Positions 1 through 10,487 of a DNA stretch of 64,000 nt are shown in pieces (the first letter of the stretch is position 1; every line of letters starts with the position of its first letter). The DNA is taken from assembly GCF_002220095.1 (NCBI RefSeq), contig NZ_CP022372.1, positions 2,080,501 through 2,144,500 of the forward strand, given 5' to 3'. Both the position numbers and the translations under genes were made by a program. Origin of the DNA: Bosea sp. AS-1. GTDB lineage: Bacteria > Pseudomonadota > Alphaproteobacteria > Rhizobiales > Beijerinckiaceae. Below the pieces are notes generated by a model, which saw only the letters and a program-made list of their open reading frames with translations, searched no databases and was not told the origin of the DNA.

Positions 1-1305
<1,305 letters not shown>

Positions 1306-1335
1306 CGCTTCTTGCGCTTCTCAAAACGGGCAGGA

Positions 1336-1353
1336 GCCGGGCTTGAGCCCGGC
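1336..1353. repeat. Short GC palindrome in the recA-alaS gap
   Basis: GCCGGGCT and AGCCCGGC form a perfect 8-bp inverted repeat separated by TG, about 30 bp upstream of the alaS start. No T-tract follows on either strand, so a terminator role is not evident. It may be a small dispersed palindrome or a leader hairpin of alaS. Confidence 0.4.
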
Positions 1354-1437
1354 GGGAAGGACCGGTTCTAGTCAGGCCGCCCGCGCCTGTCCAGAAAGCT
1401 TGATGCGCTGCACACCCGGCAAGGTCTTATCGGCAAA

Positions 1438-1465
1438 CGAAAACGGGCGGCCCGAAGGCCGCCCG
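1438..1465 (-). terminator. Rho-independent terminator of recA
   Basis: On the minus strand a perfect 9-bp stem (CGGGCGGCC at 1444-1452 pairing with 1457-1465) has a 4-base loop and is followed by GTTTTCGTTT. It lies 32 bp beyond the recA stop codon and before alaS, so the two genes are probably separate transcription units. Confidence 0.8.
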
Positions 1466-1496
1466 CGCCTCTTTCCCGGTATTCGGGCAGATCGTC

Positions 1497-2582
<1,086 letters not shown>

Positions 2583-2666
2583 GGTTCGGGCTCCTTATGG
2601 CAGGGCGACGGGGACATCTCAATGCGTCTTGACAGGAGAATGATCACTCTTTGTTCCTGTCCGCAA

Positions 2667-2681
2667 GTTCTTTTTTTGTTC
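2667..2681 (-). promoter_or_regulatory. LexA (SOS) box of recA
   Basis: GTTCTTTTTTTGTTC is an exact GTTC-N7-GTTC direct repeat, the LexA operator form described for alphaproteobacteria; read toward recA it is GAAC-N7-GAAC. It sits 85 bp upstream of the recA start. Another GTTC at 2653-2656 is out of register. Position and match to the known consensus make this a confident operator call, although binding itself is inferred. Confidence 0.85.
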
Positions 2682-2775
2682 TCTTTGTCAGTTTGTGTCA
2701 GGAGGAGCTGTTCGAGGGAAAATGGCCTCCGAGCGAAGACTCGATATGCTTGAACGATAGGCATTCCAAGGAGAT

Positions 2776-2812
2776 CTAGCTTTGATATGCGTTTTTCGCA
2801 TATCAAAGCTAG
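2776..2812. promoter_or_regulatory. Perfect 16-bp inverted repeat between recA and the MFS gene
   Basis: CTAGCTTTGATATGCG (2776-2791) and its exact complement (2797-2812) flank a TTTTT loop. The core GATATGC recurs at 2743-2749, and TTTGATATTGCGC occurs near 2841-2853, so the motif is repeated on both sides. Because it lies between two divergent genes it cannot terminate either. An operator for an unlinked regulator of the MFS gene, or a dispersed palindrome, fits better. Confidence 0.6.
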
Positions 2813-2888
2813 AGAATTGCCCATGGGCGGGCATTTGTGCCTTTGATATTGCGCGCGGCTTGTCGTTTCTTTTCTGAAAGTTGCCCGC

Positions 2889-4205
2889 GTGTCCTCCGCT
2901 CCCGTTTCGTCCGACGCCCTGAATTCACCGGGTCGGATCCTTCTCGCCAGCCTGATCGGCACCACGATCGAGTTCTTCGACTTTTATATCTATGCGACGG
3001 CTGCGGTGATCGTCTTCCCGAAGCTGTTCTTCCCCGGTGCCGACCCGACCTCGGCGATCCTGCAATCCTTTGCAACCTTCGCGATCGCCTTCTTCGCGCG
3101 GCCGATCGGCGCGGCGATCTTCGGACATTTCGGCGATCGCATCGGCCGCAAGGCGACGCTGGTCGCCGCGCTGATGACGATGGGGCTCTCCACCGTCGCG
3201 ATCGGCTTGCTGCCGACCTATGCGAGCGTCGGGGTCGTCGCGCCGCTGCTGTTGGCCCTGTGCCGGCTGGGACAGGGGCTCGGGCTCGGCGGCGAATGGG
3301 GCGGGGCAGTGCTGCTGGCGACCGAGAACGCACCGCCCGGCAAATCGGCCTGGTACGGTATGTTCCCGCAGCTCGGCGCTCCGATCGGATTCATCTTCGC
3401 CACTGGCAGCTTCCTGCTGCTGGACGCCGTGCTCGGCAACGAGCAGTTCTTCGCCTTCGGCTGGCGTATTCCCTTTATCGCCAGCGCGCTGCTCGTCTTC
3501 ATGGGACTCTATGTCCGCCTGCGCATCAGCGAGACGCCGGCCTTCCGCAAGGCGATCGAAAAGCAGGAGCGAGTGCAGGTGCCGTTCGTCAGCATCTTCG
3601 CCAAGCACAAGCTCGCGCTGCTCTGCGGCACCTTCGCGGCGCTCGCGACCTTCGTGCTGTTCTATCTGATGACCGTGTTCGCGCTGAGCTGGGGCACGAC
3701 GAAGCTCGGCTTCTCGCGCGACCAGTTTCTGCCGCTGCAGATGATCGGCGTCGTCTTCTTCGGCCTGACGATTCCGCTCTCGGCGGTGCTGGCCGACCGT
3801 TTCGGCCGGCGCCAGACGCTGATCTGGACGACGGTCGGGATCGCGGTGTTCGGCTTCCTGCTCGCGCCGCTCTTCGGTTCGGGAAGCTGGCTGGGCGCGC
3901 TGGCCTTTTTCGTGATCGGGCTGTCGCTGATGGGCTTCACCTATGGCCCGCTCGGCACGGCGCTGGCCGAGATGTTCCCGACGGCCGTGCGCTATACCGG
4001 TGCCTCGTTGACCTTCAATCTCGGCGGCATTGTCGGTGCCTCGCTCGCACCCTATGCCGCGACCTGGCTCGCGACCGAGAAGGGGCTGCCTTATGTCGGG
4101 TATTATCTCAGCGTCTCGGCTCTGATCACGATCCTGGCGCTCATCGGTGTCGGCGTGCTGGCCGGGCGAGAGGAGGAAGGCGGAAGCGCGGTGCCGGCGC
4201 GCTAA
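2889..4205 (+). CDS. MFS transporter, metabolite:H+ symporter (MHS) type
   Basis: Inner-membrane symporter of the major facilitator superfamily, 438 residues and about 12 membrane segments. The first helix carries LIGTTIEFFDFYIYATAA, characteristic of the MHS subfamily (KgtP, ProP, ShiA). The GDRIGRKATL loop between helices 2 and 3 and the GEWGGAVLLATE helix are also typical. The second half repeats the loop as ADRFGRRQTL. The substrate cannot be read from sequence; MHS members move dicarboxylates, osmolytes or shikimate. Translation starts at a GTG. The gene diverges from recA and carries a REP-like palindrome downstream. Confidence 0.9.
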   Translation: MSSAPVSSDALNSPGRILLASLIGTTIEFFDFYIYATAAVIVFPKLFFPGADPTSAILQSFATFAIAFFARPIGAAIFGHFGDRIGRKATLVAALMTMGLSTVAIGLLPTYASVGVVAPLLLALCRLGQGLGLGGEWGGAVLLATENAPPGKSAWYGMFPQLGAPIGFIFATGSFLLLDAVLGNEQFFAFGWRIPFIASALLVFMGLYVRLRISETPAFRKAIEKQERVQVPFVSIFAKHKLALLCGTFAALATFVLFYLMTVFALSWGTTKLGFSRDQFLPLQMIGVVFFGLTIPLSAVLADRFGRRQTLIWTTVGIAVFGFLLAPLFGSGSWLGALAFFVIGLSLMGFTYGPLGTALAEMFPTAVRYTGASLTFNLGGIVGASLAPYAATWLATEKGLPYVGYYLSVSALITILALIGVGVLAGREEEGGSAVPAR

Positions 4206-4236
4206 GCGTCGGTCCTGCCGTCCGACGGAAGTGCTT

Positions 4237-4269
4237 GTCATTCCGGGGTTTCGCGATGCCCGGAATGAC
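4237..4269. repeat. REP-like palindrome GTCATTCCGGG...CCCGGAATGAC
   Basis: Perfect 11-bp arms at 4237-4247 and 4259-4269 around an 11-base loop, in the 99-bp gap between the convergent MFS gene and cckA. Palindromes of this GTCATTCCGGG type are familiar as intergenic repeats in Hyphomicrobiales. It may also act as a weak two-way terminator, although no T-run follows. Confidence 0.7.
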
Positions 4270-4304
4270 GGTCGGCTTCGGGTGCTCTGTCGCCTCCGAA
4301 GCCG

Positions 4305-6818
4305 TCAGCCCATCGCTGCTTTCACCGTCTCGACGAGCTGCTTCATGGTGAAGGGCTTCGGCAGGAAGTGGAAGCCTTCGCCTTCCGGCAGGTTCTTGCG
4401 GAAAGCCTCCTCGGCATAGCCCGAGACGAAGACGACCTTCGTGTTCGGGTTGCGCTGGCGCAGTTCGCCGAGCAGCGTCGGGCCGTCCATCTCCGGCATG
4501 ACCACGTCCGAGACGACGAGGTCGATCTGGCCGTCGTTCTTCAGGAAGATGTCGAGTGCCTCGACACCCGAGGCCGCCTCGTGGACGGTGTAGCCGCGCG
4601 AGACCAGCATGCGGGCGTTGAGCGCGCGCACCGCGTCCTCGTCCTCGACCAGCAGGATGACACCGGCGCCGGTATGGTCGGCGGCGAGCCTCTTCGGCGC
4701 TTCCTTGGCGGCGGCCTCGGCTGCGACCTCCTCCTCGCTCGGCACATGGCGCGGCAGGAAGATCTGGAAGGCGGTACCCTTGCCGATGGTGGAATCGACG
4801 AAGACGTAGCCGCCGGTCTGCTTGACGATGCCGTAGACCATGGAAAGGCCGAGGCCCGTGCCCTTGCCGACTTCCTTGGTCGTGAAGAAGGGCTCGAAGA
4901 TCTTGTCGAGATGCTCCTGCGGGATGCCGGTGCCGGTATCCTCGACCTCGAGCAGCACATAGTCATCGGCCGGCAGGGAAGCGTGGCCGAAGTCCTTGCA
5001 GTCGTCGCGCGGCACGTTGCGGGTGCGCACGGTCAGCTTGCCGCCGTCCGGCATGGCGTCGCGGGCGTTGACCGCGAGATTGACGATGACCTGTTCGAGC
5101 TGACCGAGATCGGCCTTGACCGGCCAGAGGTCGCGACCCTGGCGTACGTCGAGCGTGACCTTGTCGGCGACGACGCGCTTCAGCATCAGCGACAGGTCGG
5201 AGAGCACCTCGCCGAGCTCCAGCACCTGCGGGCGCAGGGTCTGGCGGCGCGAGAAGGCCAGCAGTTGCCGAACCAGCGCCGCGGCGCGGTAGGCGTTCTG
5301 CTTGATCTGCATGATGTCCGGGAAGGACGGGTCTGTCGGCCTATGACTGGCGAGCAGGAACTCGGAGGCGTTGATGATGACCTGCAGCACGTTGTTGAAG
5401 TCATGCGCGATGCCGCCGGCGAGCTGGCCAACGGCCTGCATCTTGCCGGCCTGGTCCATGTTGTCGCGCAGCTTGCGCTCGGCCGTGGTTTCCAGCGCGT
5501 AGACGATGGCGCGCTCGCCATCGCCATCCTCGCTCGCCGCGACGGGCGAGAGGTAGAGCCTCGCCGAGCGGCCATCCTCGCCGTTCAGCGTCACGTCGAG
5601 CGGGCTTGCGCCGGGCAGGCCCTCCATCGTCTCGCCCACCGCCTTGTCGAGGCCGGAACCCGGCGCGACGAGATCGTGGATCGTCGTCGCCTGTACACCG
5701 GCGGGGACGAGCCGGGCGAAAGCGGCGTTGGAGCGCAGGATTGCGCCCGCCTTGTCGACCGTCGCGATCGCCATGGGCGTCGAATGGAAGAAGCGAGCGA
5801 AGCGGACCTCGGCATCGCTGCCGCTGTCGGCACCGGCCTCGCCCGCGGCGCGGTTGAGGACGAGGGTGCGCGAGGGGCCGGCGCGCCCGTCCTGGCCGAA
5901 GGCGACCTGATGGTGCAGGCGCACCGGCAGGGGCGAACCGTTGCGGCGCTTCAGATCGACGTCGAGCACTTCGACGCGGACGTCGCCGGGCTGGCCGCGG
6001 ATCGCCTGGACCAGCGCGGCGGCGGCGGGCGTGCAGATGTCGTCGAGATGCAGGCCGCCCGAGCCGAAGCGGGCGAGGTCGAAATCGAGCCAGCTCGACA
6101 GGGTGGCGTTGAGATAGGAGACCTCGCCGTCGGCGTCGATCGAGACGAAGCCGGCCGGGGCATGGTCGAGATAGTCGATCGCGTGCTGGAGCTCCTGGAA
6201 GGCGTTCTCCTGTCGCTCGCGCTCCGGCGTGACGTCGGACACGGTCCACAGTGTCGCGGTCGAGGTCTCGCGGCGCACCGGGGCGACGCGGACGCGGTAC
6301 CAGCCGACCTCGCTGCGCCCGTTCAGCGCCGGCTCCAGCCGGACCTCCTCGACCAGGCGGCGGTGCTCGCGCGCAGCAGCGGCGAGGCGGTAGATCGCCT
6401 CCGAAACGTCGGCGCGACCGGTGAGCAGCCGGCCGACCGGCTTGAGGTCGTTGGCGCCGGTCGCGCCGGCGAGCTTCAGATAGGCTTCGTTGGCGTAGAC
6501 GATGTCGTTCTCGCCCTCGGTGACGACGATGCCGTCATCCGCGCTGTCGACGACGGTCTTGGTAAGGTCGTTACGGGCGGCGCGGCCCGAGAACTGGATG
6601 AGCCCGATGGCATAGGCGAACAGCCCGAAGACGCCGACGACGGACAGGATCGCGAGCAGGCCGAGGATCAGCGGCTGCGCCCATTCGTTGGCGATGAAGC
6701 CGAGCGCGACGGCGGCGCCGACCAGCAGACCGGCAACGAGCAGGATGACGCCGATATGCCCCGGCTTGTCGGAGCGATCGATCGTACTGGTGGCCGTGCT
6801 TCCGCTCATTGCGGTCAA
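4305..6818 (-). CDS. cckA: Hybrid histidine kinase/phosphatase CckA
   Basis: Membrane-bound cell-cycle kinase that feeds phosphate through ChpT to CtrA. 837 residues: two membrane segments (about 22-44 and 50-72), three PAS-like regions (about 85-200, 205-320, 340-455), HisKA with GGIAHDFNN (phospho-acceptor His472), HATPase with the DTGTGIP and GTGLGLS boxes (about 560-690), and a C-terminal receiver with [10 protein letters not shown] (phospho-acceptor Asp771) ending [20 protein letters not shown]. This order and the HDFNN box are diagnostic for CckA. It sits just downstream of flhB on the same strand. Two CtrA boxes in nearby flagellar promoters fit its role. The exact start is uncertain; MSGS at residue 4 is an alternative. 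Confidence 0.94.
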   Translation of the reverse strand: MTAMSGSTATSTIDRSDKPGHIGVILLVAGLLVGAAVALGFIANEWAQPLILGLLAILSVVGVFGLFAYAIGLIQFSGRAARNDLTKTVVDSADDGIVVTEGENDIVYANEAYLKLAGATGANDLKPVGRLLTGRADVSEAIYRLAAAAREHRRLVEEVRLEPALNGRSEVGWYRVRVAPVRRETSTATLWTVSDVTPERERQENAFQELQHAIDYLDHAPAGFVSIDADGEVSYLNATLSSWLDFDLARFGSGGLHLDDICTPAAAALVQAIRGQPGDVRVEVLDVDLKRRNGSPLPVRLHHQVAFGQDGRAGPSRTLVLNRAAGEAGADSGSDAEVRFARFFHSTPMAIATVDKAGAILRSNAAFARLVPAGVQATTIHDLVAPGSGLDKAVGETMEGLPGASPLDVTLNGEDGRSARLYLSPVAASEDGDGERAIVYALETTAERKLRDNMDQAGKMQAVGQLAGGIAHDFNNVLQVIINASEFLLASHRPTDPSFPDIMQIKQNAYRAAALVRQLLAFSRRQTLRPQVLELGEVLSDLSLMLKRVVADKVTLDVRQGRDLWPVKADLGQLEQVIVNLAVNARDAMPDGGKLTVRTRNVPRDDCKDFGHASLPADDYVLLEVEDTGTGIPQEHLDKIFEPFFTTKEVGKGTGLGLSMVYGIVKQTGGYVFVDSTIGKGTAFQIFLPRHVPSEEEVAAEAAAKEAPKRLAADHTGAGVILLVEDEDAVRALNARMLVSRGYTVHEAASGVEALDIFLKNDGQIDLVVSDVVMPEMDGPTLLGELRQRNPNTKVVFVSGYAEEAFRKNLPEGEGFHFLPKPFTMKQLVETVKAAMG

Positions 6819-6894
6819 GTCCGTTTCCTTGCTGCCGGGTCCGCCTGGCGGGCGAGGGGCTGGCGGCTTCCGTTCATGCGCATCCGCCGCCGAG

Positions 6895-7962
6895 TTAGGC
6901 GCGCCGACCCTTCAGGCGCAAGACGTAACCGATGACTTCGGCAACTGCCTGATAGTGTTCGACAGGAATTTCTTCGTCGATGTCCACCGTCGCATAGAGA
7001 GCACGGGCGAGCGGCGGATTCTCGACGATCGGTACACGGTGCTCGCCGGCGACCTCGCGGATCTTGAGCGCGATGGCATCGACACCCTTGGCAAGGCAGA
7101 GCGGCGCGGCCATGCCGGGCTCGTATTGCAGCGCGACGGCGAAATGGGTCGGGTTGGTGATGATGACGGTGGCCTTGGGCACCGCGGCCATCATGCGCTT
7201 GCGCACGCGGCTGGCACGGATCTGGCGCAGCTTCGCCTTGATCTCGGGATTGCCTTCGGAGTTCTTGAACTCCTCCTTGATCTCCTGCTTCGTCATCTTC
7301 TGGCGTTGGTACCAGGAGAAGCGCTGCCAGCCGAAGTCGCCGATCGCGATGACGGCGAAGAGGGCGAGCACCGCGCCCATCAGCTTGATCGCGAGCGAGA
7401 GCGTCGCCGGCATCAGCGCGGCGACGTTCATCTCGGCGAAGCCTTCCAGGCGGTCGTGCTGGCCCCAGAGTGTGTACCAGACCACGACGCCGATCAGGGT
7501 GGTCTTGGCGAGGCCTTTGATGAAGTTGATCCAGGCCTCCTTGCCGAAGAGCCGCTTGGCCCCGGCCATGGGCGAGATCCGGTTGAACTTCGGCATCAGC
7601 GGCTCGAAGGTCCAGAGCGGCTTGTGCTGCAGCAGCGCGCCGGCCAGCCCCGCACAGAGGATGAAGGCGAAGGGCAGGCCGAGCGCCATGAAACCGGTCA
7701 GCACGCCCTGACGGGTGACATGCATCAGGGAAGCTCCGTCGGCCGGAATCTGATGCGCGTTCATCAGGAAGCCGCGCAGCGAGAGCATGGCGTCGCGCGC
7801 CGACCAGCCCGCTGCGACCAGCAGCGCCAGCGTGAAGCCGCAGAGCACGAAGAAGGTGCCGATCTCCTGCGATTTGGGGACGTCGCCTTTCTCGGTGGCC
7901 TCGTCCAGCTTGCGCTGGGTCGGGTCCTCTGTCCTGTCCTCGTTGTCGGCTTCTTCCGCCAT
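6895..7962 (-). CDS. flhB: Flagellar type III export protein FlhB
   Basis: Inner-membrane gate component of the flagellar export apparatus; its cytoplasmic domain self-cleaves to switch substrate class from rod/hook to filament. 355 residues: a charged N-terminus (EDRTEDPTQRKLDEATEKGD, family signature), four membrane helices up to about residue 210, then the cytoplasmic domain with the cleavage motif NPTH at 270-273. It begins 4 bp after the fliR stop, within the minus-strand operon flgB-flgC-fliE-fliQ-fliR-flhB, and cckA follows 76 bp downstream. Confidence 0.98.
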   Translation of the reverse strand: MAEEADNEDRTEDPTQRKLDEATEKGDVPKSQEIGTFFVLCGFTLALLVAAGWSARDAMLSLRGFLMNAHQIPADGASLMHVTRQGVLTGFMALGLPFAFILCAGLAGALLQHKPLWTFEPLMPKFNRISPMAGAKRLFGKEAWINFIKGLAKTTLIGVVVWYTLWGQHDRLEGFAEMNVAALMPATLSLAIKLMGAVLALFAVIAIGDFGWQRFSWYQRQKMTKQEIKEEFKNSEGNPEIKAKLRQIRASRVRKRMMAAVPKATVIITNPTHFAVALQYEPGMAAPLCLAKGVDAIALKIREVAGEHRVPIVENPPLARALYATVDIDEEIPVEHYQAVAEVIGYVLRLKGRRA

Positions 7963-7966
7963 GGCG

Positions 7967-8725
7967 TCAGCCTCCGGTGAACTGGCGCAGGAAGACGCCG
8001 AGCCCGTTCATGAAGACGCTCATCATCACGCCGATGACGACGAGCAGCACCAGCATGCCGCCGAAGATCGAGGCGGGCACGGCGAGGAAGAAGACCTGGA
8101 GCTGCGGCATCATCCGGGCCAGCACACCCAGGCCCAGATTGAACAGCAGGCCGAAGACGATGAAGGGCGCGGAGATCTGCACCGCCAGCGCGAAGCCCTG
8201 CGCGGTGGAACGGATGGCGAGCGTCATCACGTCGGTCAGGTCCGGAGTGCCGCCGGGCGGCAGCAGGCGGTAGCTTTCGTGGATCGCGGCGATGGCGATG
8301 TGATGCAGGTCGCTGGCCAGCACCAGCGTGATGCCGAGCATGGTCAGGAAGTTGCCGATCGAGGGGTTCTGGTTGCCGGCGGTCGGGTCCACGGTCATGG
8401 CGAAGCCGAGCCCCATCGACTGGGCGACGATGGTGCCGGCCGTCTGGAGCGCTGCCATCACAAGCCGGGCGCAGACGCCGATGATGAGCCCGATCAGCAA
8501 CTCGCCGATCAGCAGCGTGCACAGGGCTGGGAGGGTGTCGGGGATCTGCAGCGAGGGGCGCGCCATCGGCAGGATCACCAGCGCGATGAAGAAGGCCAGT
8601 GAGAGCCGGGCGCGGGAGAAGATAAAGCGCTCGCCAATGCCGGGCATCAGCATGACCAGCGTGCCGACCCGCGCGAAAACGAGCACGAACAATGCGCCGA
8701 TCTGGGGCAGGATCGCGATCTGCAT
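7967..8725 (-). CDS. fliR: Flagellar export protein FliR
   Basis: Membrane component of the flagellar export gate with FliP and FliQ. 252 residues from the chosen start MQIAILPQIGALFVLVFARV, with about six hydrophobic helices, a VQISAPFIVFGLLFNLGLGVLARMMPQLQVF core typical of FliR, and a C-terminus next to FlhB. An in-frame ATG at 8809 would overlap the fliQ stop (ATGA) and add 28 mostly polar residues. I prefer 8725 because FliR proteins start at the hydrophobic segment, but translational coupling from 8809 cannot be excluded. Confidence 0.93.
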   Translation of the reverse strand: MQIAILPQIGALFVLVFARVGTLVMLMPGIGERFIFSRARLSLAFFIALVILPMARPSLQIPDTLPALCTLLIGELLIGLIIGVCARLVMAALQTAGTIVAQSMGLGFAMTVDPTAGNQNPSIGNFLTMLGITLVLASDLHHIAIAAIHESYRLLPPGGTPDLTDVMTLAIRSTAQGFALAVQISAPFIVFGLLFNLGLGVLARMMPQLQVFFLAVPASIFGGMLVLLVVIGVMMSVFMNGLGVFLRQFTGG

Positions 8726-8805
8726 CGTGCCGCGGGCACCTCTGCGCCAGATCGGGCGCCGCGGGACGGCTCCACCGGCGAAGGCGGGATGCAGCCGCGG
8801 CAGGC

Positions 8806-9072
8806 TCATCCGCCCGTGGCGATTCGGACGGCGACCCGCCCCATATAACCTGCCAGCGCGTCTCCCATGAACGGCAGAAGCAGCATCAGCGCGGCGAACA
8901 CGGCGAGAATCTTCGGGACGAAGACGAGCGTCTGTTCCTGGATCTGGGTCAGGGCCTGCACCAGAGAGACGATAAGGCCGACGGCGAGCGCGATCGCCAT
9001 CAGCGGCCCACCGACCTTGAGGAAGGTGACGATACCATCACGGGCGACGTCGAGAATGGCTCCGGAAGTCAT
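8806..9072 (-). CDS. fliQ: Flagellar export protein FliQ
   Basis: Small two-helix membrane subunit of the export gate, 88 residues, the family length. It shows the conserved middle LVQALTQIQEQTLVFVPKIL followed by a second hydrophobic helix (AVFAALMLLLPFMGDALAGY). It lies 21 bp after the fliE stop in the flgBC-fliEQR-flhB operon. Confidence 0.96.
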   Translation of the reverse strand: MTSGAILDVARDGIVTFLKVGGPLMAIALAVGLIVSLVQALTQIQEQTLVFVPKILAVFAALMLLLPFMGDALAGYMGRVAVRIATGG

Positions 9073-9093
9073 GGTTTCGATCCGCCCCTGCCG

Positions 9094-9417
9094 TCAGACC
9101 GGCATCCGCATGATTTCCTCGTAGGCCGCGATGACCTTGTCGCGCACGGCGACGAGCGTCTGGATCGCGGTCTCGCTCTCGGCGACGGCCGTGACGACAT
9201 CGACGACGTCGGCGCGACCGCTCGCGACGCTCGCCGTCTGGATGTCGGCCTTGCGGCCGGCCTCGGCAGTGGCGTCGAGCGCCTTGCCGAGGAGGGCGGA
9301 GAAGTCAGGCCCGCCGGCCTCTGCGCCGCCCGCAGCGAGCGGCTTCTTCATCAGATTGCCGGCGCCGAGCCCCTTGATCGAGGCATAGGCTCCTGCGGCG
9401 AAACCCGGTGTGGCCAT
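9094..9417 (-). CDS. fliE: Flagellar hook-basal body adaptor FliE
   Basis: Joins the MS ring to the proximal rod and is exported early. 107 residues with a Gly/Ala-rich N-terminus and the conserved C-terminal helix (VDVVTAVAESETAIQTLVAV, then RDKVIAAYEEIMRMPV); the ending EEIMRMPV is the FliE signature. It is placed between flgC and fliQ, the standard order. Expression is expected from the promoter upstream of flgB. Confidence 0.96.
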   Translation of the reverse strand: MATPGFAAGAYASIKGLGAGNLMKKPLAAGGAEAGGPDFSALLGKALDATAEAGRKADIQTASVASGRADVVDVVTAVAESETAIQTLVAVRDKVIAAYEEIMRMPV

Positions 9418-9445
9418 GGGTCAGTCTCCTTCTGGAGGCGCGGTG

Positions 9446-9856
9446 TCAGGCGCGCAGGATGTCGATGGTGCGCTGGATCATCCGCCGGGTGGAGGAGATC
9501 AGGTTGAGGTTGGCCTCGTAGCTGCGCTGGGCCTCGCGCATGTCGACCATCTCGACCAGCGAATCGACGTTCGGCATCTTGACGTCGCCATTGGCGTCGG
9601 CGGCCGGATTGCCGGGCTCGTGCTTGGTCTTGAAGGCGCTGGGATCGCGCTGGACCTTGCCGAGCGCGACCATCTGGGCGTCGAGATCGCGGTCGAGATG
9701 GCGCTGAAAGCTGACGACCTTGCGGCGATAGGGATCGGCCCCGGCCCGCTCCGGCCCGGAATCCGCGTTGGCGATGTTCTCGGCGATGACGCGCATGCGG
9801 CCGGACTGGCTGCGCAGGCCCGAGGCCGCGACGGCGATGCTCTTGATCAGGTCCAC
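9446..9856 (-). CDS. flgC: Flagellar proximal rod protein FlgC
   Basis: Rod subunit exported to the periplasm. 136 residues. The N-terminal helix has SGLRSQSGRMRVIAENIANA (flagellar rod/hook N-domain), and the C-terminus has the matching VEMVDMREAQRSYEANLNL helix. These two ends form the D0 coiled coil. It follows flgB with a 15-bp gap. Confidence 0.97.
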   Translation of the reverse strand: MDLIKSIAVAASGLRSQSGRMRVIAENIANADSGPERAGADPYRRKVVSFQRHLDRDLDAQMVALGKVQRDPSAFKTKHEPGNPAADANGDVKMPNVDSLVEMVDMREAQRSYEANLNLISSTRRMIQRTIDILRA

Positions 9857-9871
9857 GATCGCGCTCCTATG

Positions 9872-10267
9872 TCAGCCGCTCTTGCCGATCGCGATCCGCA
9901 TCAGTGCCAGGCCCTTGCTGTAGAGCGACGCCGCGAGCTGATAGTCGGACTGGTTCTGCGCCACCTTCAGCATCTCGTCCTCGAGGCTGACGGCGTTGCC
10001 GTTCGGCGTGGTTTCGAAGCGCGGCGCGCCGGTGTTGTCGAAGCCGCCATTGCCCGCGGTCAGGCTCATATGACCGGCGCTGGTGCGGGCGAGGGCGACG
10101 CCGCGCTCCCGGTCGAGGCTCGGCGGCTTCAGATCGACCGGGCGGAAGCCGGGGCTGTCGGCATTGGCGACGTTTTCGGCAAGGACCTTCTGGCGCGACT
10201 GCTGATAGTGCATGCGCAGCTTCAGCGCCTGCATCAGGCCGCCGCCGATCGAGCCGTCATTCGCCAT
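9872..10267 (-). CDS. flgB: Flagellar proximal rod protein FlgB
   Basis: First gene of the minus-strand flagellar operon; proximal rod subunit. 131 residues, with LKLRMHYQQSRQKVLAENVA near the N-terminus followed by NADSPGFRPVDL, the flagellar rod motif. Its start lies 66 bp from a perfect CtrA box, so cell-cycle control of the whole operon is likely. It diverges from fliO. Confidence 0.96.
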   Translation of the reverse strand: MANDGSIGGGLMQALKLRMHYQQSRQKVLAENVANADSPGFRPVDLKPPSLDRERGVALARTSAGHMSLTAGNGGFDNTGAPRFETTPNGNAVSLEDEMLKVAQNQSDYQLAASLYSKGLALMRIAIGKSG

Positions 10268-10332
10268 GGATTCAGCCCCGCAAGGGCGCGTGGTGCGCCC
10301 GGTTCACTGGGCAATTCTTGCCGGCCGCATGG

Positions 10333-10347
10333 TTAACGCGGCGTTAA
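10333..10347. promoter_or_regulatory. CtrA box in the flgB/fliO divergent promoter
   Basis: TTAACGCGGCGTTAA is an exact TTAA-N7-TTAA full CtrA site. A degenerate second site, TTAA-N7-TTCA, lies at 10372-10386. The full site is 66 bp upstream of flgB and 90-141 bp upstream of the possible fliO starts. CtrA control of flagellar genes is established in Caulobacter and other alphaproteobacteria; binding here is inferred. Confidence 0.8.
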
Positions 10348-10487
10348 AAGGGTGGCATTTCGGGTAACGGATTAACCACACGTTCACCATGTTTCCCGTT
10401 AAGGAAAGCGTTATGCTATAGCCAAGGTGTTGAACCTTGAGCGGAACTTCTGCCGCCCGGGGGCGGCCGTCGCAGAAGAGGCAGACC

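Noticed and set aside
4368..6935. Very long open frame antisense to cckA, and similar long antisense frames over aspS, pccB, recA and the MHS transporter
   Set aside because: High GC with strong third-position bias opens the opposite strand; these translations are Arg/Ala/Gly-rich or His/Asp-rich with no family features, whereas the chosen strand gives complete known proteins.
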